A model generated the notes under the pieces. The model was not told the DNA's origin, did no database searches, and was given only the letters and a program-made list of their open reading frames with translations. From Chitinophagaceae bacterium (GTDB lineage Bacteria > Bacteroidota > Bacteroidia > Chitinophagales > Chitinophagaceae), in NCBI GenBank assembly GCA_025455205.1, contig JALOMZ010000142.1:1-5798 (forward strand): a stretch of 5,798 bases of DNA, read 5' to 3'. How positions within the stretch are numbered: the stretch's first letter is position 1; the number at the start of each line of letters is the position of its first letter. Below, one piece after another: positions 1 to 5,798 of the stretch. Position numbers and translations under genes: made by a program.

Positions 1-1989
1 GTAAACGACTTTGAAGTATACCGCCCCTACCTGGTGCGCAGCGGCCAGCAGGAAGGGTTGAGCTTCATCAACCCCGAGCTCACCCGCAATGTCAACTTCT
101 ACAATGGCGGGTTTCAGGCGCGCTATGGCGACAAAATGAGCAGTGTGCTCGATGTACAATACAAGAAGCCCACGGAATTCCATGGCAGCGCCTACCTGGG
201 CTTGCTGGAGCAGGGCCTGAACCTGGAAGGCGCCGCCAAGAGCGGCAAGGTCACCTACCTGGTGGGCGCCCGCAACCGTAACCTCCGCAACCTGCTGAGC
301 AGCCAGGAAACCAAGGGCAACTACCAACCATCCAGCAGCGACCTGCAGGGACAGCTGAGCTGGCAACCCAACGACAAATGGCTGCTGGAATTACTGGGCA
401 ACCTCAGCACCACCCGTTTTGACCTGGAGCCCACAGAAAGCCAGCAAACCACTTCTGTATTCACCCCGTACTTTTCTGCCAACCTGGGCCTGGATGTGTT
501 CTACTCCGGCCGGGAAACAGACCGGTACAACACCCGCATGGCCGGTATTTCTGCCACCCGCATCTTCAATAAGCACCTGCGGCTGAAAGGCATGCTGAGT
601 TATTTCAACAACCGGGAAGAGGAAAACATCAACATCCTGGGCAGCTACCTCTTTGGCGAAAGGGAGTTTGATAAGAATTCACCAGCATTTGGCCTCATTA
701 CCAATCCCCTGGGCGCAGGCAGCTACCTGCAATATGCCCGCAATGAACTGAATGTACAGGTGCTGAACGCTTCGGTAAAAGGCACCTACGACAAGGGCAT
801 CCATTACTGGCAGTTTGGCAACACCATCGAACAAAACAAGATCAACGACCTGCTGAATGAATTTGAATACCAGGACAGCGCCGGCTACAGCCTGCCCAAC
901 CAGCCCGGTCCGCTGCTGGTGTACAACAACCTCAAGGGCACGGCCAACCTGGATGTGACCCGATTTCATGGGTATGTGCAGGACAATATCGTGCCCAACA
1001 ATATTGACGGACTTACGCTGCAGGCCGGGTTGCGCTATAATTACAATACCCTCAACCGGGAGTTCCTGCTGTCGCCCCGCGTTGGCGCCAGCTATACCCC
1101 CACCCGCTGGAAACGGGATGTGATATTCAAGGGCAGCGCCGGCCTGTATCACCAGCCGCCCTTCTACCGCGAAATGCGCAGGCCTGATGGCACGGTGAAC
1201 ACCAGCCTCAAGGCCCAGCGCAGTGCCCAGGTAAGCGCCGGTATGGATTACGCTTTCACCATGATGAAGCGCCCCTTCCGCCTGAGCGCCGAAGCCTATT
1301 ACAAAAACATGTGGAATGTGGTTCCTTATGATATTGACAATGTGCGGCTGCGGTACTTTGGGGAAAATAATGCCAAAGCCTATGCCTACGGCGTGGAAGG
1401 CCGCCTGTTCGGCGAATTGGTGAAGGATGCCGAAAGCTGGCTCAGCATCGGGTTCATGCGCACAATGGAGAATATTAACGACGACTTCTACTACGATTAC
1501 TACAACAAGAACGGGGAACTCATCACCGCCGACACAGATGACCAGGTAGCTACCGACAGTACCCGGGTGGATGTGGGCTGGCTGCGCCGCCCCACCGACC
1601 GGCGCATCAACCTGGGCTTGTTTTTCAGCGATTACCTCACCACCAGCAAGAACTTCCGCGTAAACATGCAATTGTTATATGGCAGCAACCTGCCCTATAA
1701 TATCCCGGGCAGCGTGCGCTACCGCAATGCCCTGGAGATCCCGTCCTACTTCAGGGTGGACATTGGCTTCACTTACCAACTGGTTGGCGGCGAGAAATAC
1801 CAGCGCCGGAGCCACGATCCCTTCCGCGGATTTGAGAACATCCTGATCGGGCTGGAGGTATTCAACCTGCTGGACCGCGCCAATACCATCAGCTACACGC
1901 TGATCAAGGATTTCGACAACAACACCTTTGCCATCCCCAACCGCCTTACGCCGCGGCTCATCAACCTCAAGCTCACCGCCAGATGGTAA
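1..1989 (+). CDS. TonB-dependent outer-membrane receptor, C-terminal part (5' end outside window)
   Basis: This frame is open from the first base to TAA at 1987-1989, giving 662 residues; the gene starts upstream. A GTG at 34 is in frame but lies inside plug-domain sequence, so it is not the true start. Residues 1 to about 52 match the end of a TonB plug: FINPEL, then NGGFQARYGDKMSSVLDV at about 35-52, the usual Bacteroidota plug-to-barrel transition. The rest alternates aromatic and polar residues, as expected for a 22-strand barrel. Internal marks include GYVQDNIV, LSPRVGASY, and HQPPFYREMR followed by DG (about 384-397), which I recognise from Bacteroidota receptors. The chain ends LKLTARW, an outer-membrane beta-signal with an aromatic last residue. 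Receptors of this fold take up large or scarce ligands using TonB-ExbBD energy. The ligand cannot be read here: no SusD partner follows, and the upstream side is missing. The missing part should hold a signal peptide, probably a carboxypeptidase-like regulatory domain, and the TonB box. The family call is firm; the substrate is unknown. Confidence 0.93.
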   Translation, partial: VNDFEVYRPYLVRSGQQEGLSFINPELTRNVNFYNGGFQARYGDKMSSVLDVQYKKPTEFHGSAYLGLLEQGLNLEGAAKSGKVTYLVGARNRNLRNLLSSQETKGNYQPSSSDLQGQLSWQPNDKWLLELLGNLSTTRFDLEPTESQQTTSVFTPYFSANLGLDVFYSGRETDRYNTRMAGISATRIFNKHLRLKGMLSYFNNREEENINILGSYLFGEREFDKNSPAFGLITNPLGAGSYLQYARNELNVQVLNASVKGTYDKGIHYWQFGNTIEQNKINDLLNEFEYQDSAGYSLPNQPGPLLVYNNLKGTANLDVTRFHGYVQDNIVPNNIDGLTLQAGLRYNYNTLNREFLLSPRVGASYTPTRWKRDVIFKGSAGLYHQPPFYREMRRPDGTVNTSLKAQRSAQVSAGMDYAFTMMKRPFRLSAEAYYKNMWNVVPYDIDNVRLRYFGENNAKAYAYGVEGRLFGELVKDAESWLSIGFMRTMENINDDFYYDYYNKNGELITADTDDQVATDSTRVDVGWLRRPTDRRINLGLFFSDYLTTSKNFRVNMQLLYGSNLPYNIPGSVRYRNALEIPSYFRVDIGFTYQLVGGEKYQRRSHDPFRGFENILIGLEVFNLLDRANTISYTLIKDFDNNTFAIPNRLTPRLINLKLTARW

Positions 1990-1998
1990 GGGGAATCC

Positions 1999-2040
1999 GT
2001 TTGATGTTTGAGGTTTGAGGTTCGAGGTTTGAGGTCTGGT
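1999..2040. repeat. Heptanucleotide tandem array (GTTTGAG type), about six units
   Basis: Six consecutive 7-base units can be read: GTTTGAT (1999-2005), GTTTGAG (2006-2012), GTTTGAG (2013-2019), GTTCGAG (2020-2026), GTTTGAG (2027-2033) and a decayed GTCTGGT (2034-2040). Three are identical, two differ by one base, and the last by three. The array fills almost all of the 53-base gap between the receptor's stop and the stop of the convergent amidohydrolase. It is not coding for either gene. The unit is not self-complementary, so the array cannot fold as a simple terminator hairpin. It may be a slipped-strand microsatellite or a dispersed intergenic element; its role is unknown. Confidence 0.85.
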
Positions 2041-2042
2041 GA

Positions 2043-3734
2043 TTATTGCCGGTGGAGCACTTTGCCACCTACAACCGTCATCAGCACCTGTGTCTTGAGA
2101 ATATCCTCATCGCTGCAATTGAGCAGGTTATTGGACAGCATTACCAGGTCGCCGTATTTACCCACTTCCACAGACCCTTTCTCCTTTTCTTCAAACTGCG
2201 CTTTGGCATTGGCCATGGTATAGCTGTAAATGGCTTCTGCGCGGGTCATCTTTTGTTCCGGAAAGAAGCGGCTGCCGTCTTTAAGCTGGCGGGTTACACT
2301 GGCAAAGAAGTTGGCAATGGGATCGGCATCCTCCACCGGCACATCGGTGCCATTGTTTACCAGCACCCCGGCATCCATGAAAGAGCGCCACATGTAAGCA
2401 CCCGTGCGGGCCCGCTCCTCTCCCAGCCTTCTGTATACAAAGGGTGCATCGCTGGTGCAGTGGATGCCCTGCATGCTGGCAATGATATTCCATTGTTTAA
2501 AGCGGGGTATTTCAGTGGGATGTACATGCTGTGCATGCTCCACGCGCCAGCGGTGGTCGCGGAGTGAATCCCTGCCAATCTGTTCTGCAAAGATGTTGAT
2601 GGTTTCGCGGTTGGCCTTGTCGCCAATGGCATGTACACACAGCTGAATGTTCTTGCCCCATGCAAAATCGGCTATGGCCCGCAGCGAATCCATATTGAAG
2701 GTGTTCTGCCCCACAAAACCCGGACGGTCTGTATAAGGCGCCAACAGCCAGGCTCCGTAGGAACCCAGTGCCCCATCCAGGCTCACCTTGATGGCATTCA
2801 TGGTAAGGTGGCCATTGCCAGCCCCAATGATGGGAAACACCCCGGCATTGTTGCGCAGGTTGGCATTGGTTTCGCGGATCATCATCCAGTGGCGCATCTT
2901 CAGCTGGCCCTGCTCTGCCTTCTCCTTCATCCAGGCAATCTGCTCAAAGCTGGAGCCCGCATCCACAAAGGAGGTTATTCCTTTCTTCAGGCAATCGGCT
3001 TCTGCCAGTTCAATGCCTGCCCACCATTTGGCTTTCCGTTCCGACTCTGGCATACGGCTCATGTCTTCCGCATATACTTTGCGCACCAGGCCCATGGCCG
3101 TTTCTTCCAGCACCCCCACCAGGCGGCCGGAGGGATCCTTCACAATGTCGCCACCCACCGGGTTGGGTGTGGCGCTGGTAATGCCGGCCAGTTCCAGTGC
3201 CTTCGCATTCACATACAGCGAATGACCGCTGGCATGAGTCAGTATCACCGGGTTATTGGGAGACACCTTGCTGAGGGCATCGTGGTATGGATATCCGAGG
3301 TATTGCTCTGCGGGTTTCTGCTCCCATTTCTCCTGGTGCCAGCCCCGGCCCACGATCCATTCTCCGGGCTTTGCTTTGGCCGCAGCTTCGGCCACTTTGG
3401 CCACAATCTCATCAAACCCCTTTACGTGCATGAGGTTGATGTCGCGCAGAAAATCGCCGAGGTTGTGGATATGCCCATGCCCTTCTATGAAACCAGGCAT
3501 CACAAAAGCGCCCTTTGCATCCACCACTTCTGTTTTGCTGCCTATCCACGACTGGGCCTCAGCATCGGTGCCTACGAAAACGATTTTGCCATCCTTCACC
3601 GCTACAGCCTGGGCGGTAGAAAGGCTGCTGTCAACCGTATACACAACGGCATGTTGGATCACAAGGTCGGCCTGGGATGCCTGGCGGCAGCCCAGAAGGC
3701 CAAGAACAATAATCAGGGGAAGCAGACGAAGCAT
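2043..3734 (-). CDS. Membrane-anchored (lipoprotein) amidohydrolase, Amidohydrolase_3/YtcJ-like
   Basis: This is a complete gene of 563 residues. I chose the ATG at 3734-3732 because it opens a lipoprotein signal: M-L-R, a hydrophobic stretch, then GLLGC with the lipid-modified Cys at 16. An in-frame ATG at 3818 would add 28 polar residues and bury this signal. The amidohydrolase fold follows: a small beta-sandwich segment with VKDGKIVFVG (47-56), then the metal barrel. Probable ligands are H86 and H88 in GFIEGHGHIH, H368 in CVHAIGD, H400 in RVEHAQ and D464 in GTDVPVED; K316 in IKVSLDGALGS is a further conserved position. GRGWHQEKW (129-137) and THASGHSLYVNAKAL (166-180) are typical of the YtcJ/AepA-like branch. 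The C-terminus (VGKYGDLVML, then VVGGKVL) completes the sandwich domain. The family hydrolyses C-N bonds in amides, ureas or similar compounds; the substrate here is unknown. The signal places it outside the cytoplasm, probably on the periplasmic side of a membrane, because no acidic surface-export stretch follows Cys16. It converges on the receptor gene and diverges from the cupin gene. Confidence 0.93.
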   Translation of the reverse strand: MLRLLPLIIVLGLLGCRQASQADLVIQHAVVYTVDSSLSTAQAVAVKDGKIVFVGTDAEAQSWIGSKTEVVDAKGAFVMPGFIEGHGHIHNLGDFLRDINLMHVKGFDEIVAKVAEAAAKAKPGEWIVGRGWHQEKWEQKPAEQYLGYPYHDALSKVSPNNPVILTHASGHSLYVNAKALELAGITSATPNPVGGDIVKDPSGRLVGVLEETAMGLVRKVYAEDMSRMPESERKAKWWAGIELAEADCLKKGITSFVDAGSSFEQIAWMKEKAEQGQLKMRHWMMIRETNANLRNNAGVFPIIGAGNGHLTMNAIKVSLDGALGSYGAWLLAPYTDRPGFVGQNTFNMDSLRAIADFAWGKNIQLCVHAIGDKANRETINIFAEQIGRDSLRDHRWRVEHAQHVHPTEIPRFKQWNIIASMQGIHCTSDAPFVYRRLGEERARTGAYMWRSFMDAGVLVNNGTDVPVEDADPIANFFASVTRQLKDGSRFFPEQKMTRAEAIYSYTMANAKAQFEEKEKGSVEVGKYGDLVMLSNNLLNCSDEDILKTQVLMTVVGGKVLHRQ

Positions 3735-3877
3735 GGTATGCAGGATTTGATTAGGTAATTCCCTTTGACGACGAAGCCGGGCTTTGCCATTGATGGCCCC
3801 CGAAATCAGGCAGGACATACCAAAGTAAGAAAGGAATCAATATCTTAGGAACAGGAACCAAAAGACAGGAGATGCTT
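3735..3877. promoter_or_regulatory. Divergent intergenic region between the amidohydrolase and cupin genes
   Basis: These 143 bases should carry the promoters of both flanking genes, which point away from each other. Candidates for the Bacteroidota -7 box (TAnnTTTG) are weak. On the - strand, TTACTTTG (3828-3821) has one mismatch. On the + strand, TATCTTAG (3841-3848) has one mismatch. Neither has a clear -33 TTG at the expected distance. A tandem AGGAAC pair lies at 3847-3858, and a 12-base imperfect palindrome (GCCAT-TG-ATGGC) at 3786-3797. Assignment of promoters to this region rests on gene orientation; the exact boxes are guesses. Confidence 0.35.
3867..3871 (+). promoter_or_regulatory. 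Shine-Dalgarno AGGAG that decides the cupin start
   Basis: AGGAG directly abuts the ATG at 3872 (no spacer) but lies six bases before the in-frame ATG at 3878. Only the latter spacing suits ribosome binding, so 3878 is preferred. A purine-rich site this good is not the rule in Bacteroidota, where many genes lack one; the other two starts in this window show none. Confidence 0.6.
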
Positions 3878-4195
3878 ATGCAGATATCAACACAGGAAGC
3901 CATGGCCAGGCTGGCTGACAGCGGCCGGCTGTTCACCGAGCTCTTTTCGCATGGATCCTTATCGGTGGAGATCTATAAGCCCGCACGGGTGGATTTTCAA
4001 CAGCCCCACGACCGCGATGAAATATATGTGGTCATCAGCGGCAGCGGACGGTTCTATTGCCAGGGCACGGTATCCGATTTCACGCCTGGGGATTTCTTTT
4101 TTGTGCAGGCCGGCATGGAGCACCATTTCATGGATTTTTCCGATGACTTCGCCACCTGGGTCTTTTTCTTCGGTCCGCCCGGCGGCGCCTCCTGA
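3878..4195 (+). CDS. Small single-domain cupin protein
   Basis: The gene encodes 105 residues from the ATG at 3878; an in-frame ATG at 3872 would add two residues (M-L) but has no room for the ribosome-binding site. There is no signal peptide, so it is probably cytoplasmic. Almost all of the protein is one cupin_2 barrel. Motif 1 is QPHDRDEIYVVISGSG (42-57), with the pattern Q-x-H-x3-E-x6-G; the usual first His is Gln42, followed by H44 and E48. Motif 2 is PGDFFFVQAGMEHHF (70-84), with H82 as the expected fourth ligand and Gln77 where Pro is common. The C-terminus, ATWVFFFGPPGG (92-103), is one I associate with a family of small stand-alone bacterial cupins of unassigned function. Such proteins may be metal-dependent enzymes (dioxygenase, isomerase) or small-molecule binders; no substrate can be deduced. 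It diverges from the amidohydrolase gene and precedes the transporter gene by 106 bases, so co-transcription with the latter is possible but unproven. The family call is firm; the function is open. Confidence 0.9.
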   Translation: MQISTQEAMARLADSGRLFTELFSHGSLSVEIYKPARVDFQQPHDRDEIYVVISGSGRFYCQGTVSDFTPGDFFFVQAGMEHHFMDFSDDFATWVFFFGPPGGAS

Positions 4196-4301
4196 GCTGC
4201 ACCTCCCCTGCATAACAGAATCCCTGCTGTGTTTTGCCCGCCAAGAAGGCAATGTGGTGCCTGCTGGCCATTTTAACCGATATTGAAGCAGCAATCAGCC
4301 T

Positions 4302-5798
4302 ATGTCCACCCACGAATTCTGGTATTTCCTGGCGGGTATCGCCCTCTTCATACTGGGCATCGGCCAGCTGGAGGAAGCCCTGCGCGGGCTGGCGGGACGT
4401 TCCTTCAAGCTTTTCCTGCGCCGCAATTCCAGCCATCCCCTGCGTGCCATTTTGAGCGGCACGGTGGTCACCATGGTGCTGCAGAGCAGCTCGGTGGTCA
4501 ACTTGCTGGTGCTGGCCTTTGTGGGAGCCGGCCTCATTGGCATGCAGAACGGGCTGGCACTGATACTGGGGGCCAACCTGGGCACCACGGCCACCAGCTG
4601 GCTGATTGCCCTGGTTGGGTTTGAGCTGAACATAGAGCAACTCTTTCTGCCCATGGTAGGCATTGCCGGCATCCTGTATGCCGCGTTCAGCCGGCAGTCG
4701 GTCATCGGCAAGTGGCTGCTGCTTTTGCTGGGCTTCGGACTGATGTTTACAGGACTGGGCTTCATTCGCGAAAGCATGGATGCGCTCCTGAACAGTGTGC
4801 AATTAAGCCGCTATGCAGGCTATCACCCGGCTGTGTTCCTTTTGATGGGATTTGTGCTCACCTCCCTCATCCAGGCCAGTTCGGCCACCATGGCCATCAC
4901 GCTCAGTGCCCTGGCCACTGGTCAGCTGGGTTTGGTGCAGGCCATGGCCATAGCATTGGGATCGGAAGTGGGAACCACCCTCAAGGTGGTGTTGGCCGCG
5001 GTGGGTGGCACGGCCGATAAGAAGCGGGTGGCCCTGGGCAATTTCCTCTTTAACCTGGTTTCCACCCTGGCTTTTCTGCTGGTGCTTGAGCCGGTGGCTC
5101 ATTTTATTCAGCAAACGCTGGGTGTGCAATCCAACCTTTTTGCACTGGTGGTATTCCAGACCCTTGTGAATGCCGGCGGCATCCTGATATTCCTGCCCAT
5201 CCTGGGCCCGGTGGGGCGATGGCTCAATCACCGGTTCCGGACCGGTGCGCGACGGTCTCTTTTTATCAGCCAGCAACCCGTGGCCGATCCGGACATAGCC
5301 ATCGACATGCTGCGCAATGAAGTGCTGTCATTGATGCAGCACGCACTGATATTCTGCCGCCACCTGTTCGGGGAAAATATACCAGACCATCACAAAGACT
5401 TTTATCACCGGGAATTCGAAACCCTGTCACTGGAAAAACAATATGAATTCATCAAAATCCAGCACGGCGAGACCTTCGATTTTTACATACGCCTGCAGGG
5501 CGGCAACCTGCAGCCTGCAGAGCGGGTGGCCGCGGAACGACTGATTGCCGCCGCCAGAAATGCCGTATATGCCGCAAAAAGCTTCAAGGATACCATAGCC
5601 GATGTGGAAGAATTTTCCGCCTCCGGCAAAGACCGGAAATACGCCGTTTTTGAAGAAACGCGCACCTCCACTATTTCCTTCACCGCCAGCATGGAATCAC
5701 TGTTGTTTGAAACCAGCCTCAACAAGGCCGCCGATTTGCTGGATTTTTACGCACGCGTACAGCGCCAATACCACACCAATATCAGCCACATCTATGCC
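4302..5798 (+). CDS. Na+/phosphate cotransporter-like protein with PhoU-like C-terminal domain (3' end outside window)
   Basis: The frame is open from the ATG at 4302 to the window edge: 499 codons with no stop. The start is the first ATG after an in-frame TGA at 4284; no clear Shine-Dalgarno precedes it. The N-terminal 310 or so residues are strongly hydrophobic and form two inverted repeats typical of the Na/Pi-cotransporter II (PNaS, NptA/YjbB-like) family. Repeat 1 carries QSSS at 61-64 and GANLGTT at 90-96. Repeat 2 carries QASSA at 191-195 and GSEVGTT at 220-226. These elements form the ion and phosphate site in known members. After the last membrane segment (about 281-303) and a basic stretch (RWLNHRFRTGARR) comes a soluble, mainly helical region from about 328 to 499, resembling the PhoU-like tail of bacterial family members. 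That tail is cut by the window edge. The protein should sit in the inner membrane and move phosphate or a related anion with Na+; in bacteria some relatives act mainly in efflux. No pst or pho genes are visible nearby. The family call is firm; substrate and direction are inference. Confidence 0.92.
   Translation, partial: MSTHEFWYFLAGIALFILGIGQLEEALRGLAGRSFKLFLRRNSSHPLRAILSGTVVTMVLQSSSVVNLLVLAFVGAGLIGMQNGLALILGANLGTTATSWLIALVGFELNIEQLFLPMVGIAGILYAAFSRQSVIGKWLLLLLGFGLMFTGLGFIRESMDALLNSVQLSRYAGYHPAVFLLMGFVLTSLIQASSATMAITLSALATGQLGLVQAMAIALGSEVGTTLKVVLAAVGGTADKKRVALGNFLFNLVSTLAFLLVLEPVAHFIQQTLGVQSNLFALVVFQTLVNAGGILIFLPILGPVGRWLNHRFRTGARRSLFISQQPVADPDIAIDMLRNEVLSLMQHALIFCRHLFGENIPDHHKDFYHREFETLSLEKQYEFIKIQHGETFDFYIRLQGGNLQPAERVAAERLIAAARNAVYAAKSFKDTIADVEEFSASGKDRKYAVFEETRTSTISFTASMESLLFETSLNKAADLLDFYARVQRQYHTNISHIYA

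Noticed and set aside
679..1671. A 330-codon open frame on the - strand, inside the receptor gene
   Set aside because: The + strand frame carries clear receptor motifs through the whole stretch. The antisense translation is an Ala/Gly/Val/His-rich product with no recognisable domain, as expected from the shadow of GC-rich codons.
2631..3758. A 375-codon open frame on the + strand, opposite the amidohydrolase
   Set aside because: The - strand encodes an amidohydrolase with all expected motifs over this interval. The + strand product is rich in His, Cys and Gly with no domain logic, so it is a codon-use shadow.
3786..3797. Palindrome GCCAT-TG-ATGGC as an operator
   Set aside because: Arms of five bases are common by chance, there is no second copy in the region, and no regulator gene is nearby.
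3735..3818. A 28-residue N-terminal extension of the amidohydrolase from an ATG at 3818
   Set aside because: The extension is polar and would bury a good lipoprotein signal that starts at 3734. It is more likely the untranslated leader.
4234..4252. A small hairpin (TTGCC / GGCAA, 9-base loop) after the cupin gene, as a terminator
   Set aside because: The stem has only five base pairs and is not followed by a T-run; it is of a size expected by chance.
4196..4301. Search for a promoter or small gene in the cupin-transporter gap
   Set aside because: I found no TAnnTTTG-type box with a matching -33 element and no short frame with a start and ribosome-binding site.
4128..5276. Several - strand open frames opposite the transporter, up to 224 codons
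   Set aside because: The + strand is one uninterrupted 499-codon frame with paired QSSS/GTT motifs and membrane segments. The antisense products are Gln/His-rich and featureless.
1..5798. tRNA, rRNA, CRISPR array, insertion sequence ends, integrase or defence genes
   Set aside because: No cloverleaf-like segment, spaced direct repeats, terminal inverted repeats or transposase/recombinase motifs were seen on either strand.

Overview
This window holds four protein-coding genes, two of them cut by the window edges. The DNA is moderately GC-rich by eye (roughly mid-50s percent, not counted). It suggests a Gram-negative member of the Bacteroidota. The TonB-dependent receptor is of the Bacteroidota type, the amidohydrolase has a lipoprotein signal, most starts lack a strong Shine-Dalgarno sequence, and a heptanucleotide tandem array lies between genes. 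A Chitinophagaceae-like host is plausible, but that is inference; nothing in the window fixes the genus.

Layout. (1) Bases 1-1989, + strand: the C-terminal 662 residues of a TonB-dependent outer-membrane receptor; the signal peptide, any N-terminal domain and most of the plug lie upstream. (2) Bases 1990-2042: a short convergent intergenic gap filled by a 7-bp tandem repeat (GTTTGAG type). (3) Bases 2043-3734, - strand: a complete metal-dependent amidohydrolase of the Amidohydrolase_3/YtcJ-like group with an N-terminal lipoprotein signal. (4) Bases 3735-3877: a divergent intergenic region. (5) Bases 3878-4195, + strand: a small single-domain cupin. (6) Bases 4196-4301: a 106-base gap with no convincing signal. 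(7) Bases 4302-5798, + strand: a Na+/phosphate-cotransporter-like membrane protein with a PhoU-like cytoplasmic tail, running off the right edge.

The genes do not form an obvious pathway. The receptor and the amidohydrolase converge, the amidohydrolase and the cupin diverge, and the cupin and transporter share a strand but are 106 bases apart. The receptor would import an unknown ligand across the outer membrane. The amidohydrolase would act on an unknown substrate from a membrane anchor. The transporter would move phosphate or a similar anion across the inner membrane. This looks like ordinary chromosomal housekeeping or envelope content. I found no mobile element, CRISPR array, RNA gene, defence module or convincing undescribed system. 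The points most worth a second look are the heptamer array, the membrane-anchored amidohydrolase, the cupin's altered metal-ligand set and the transporter's asymmetric signature motifs.
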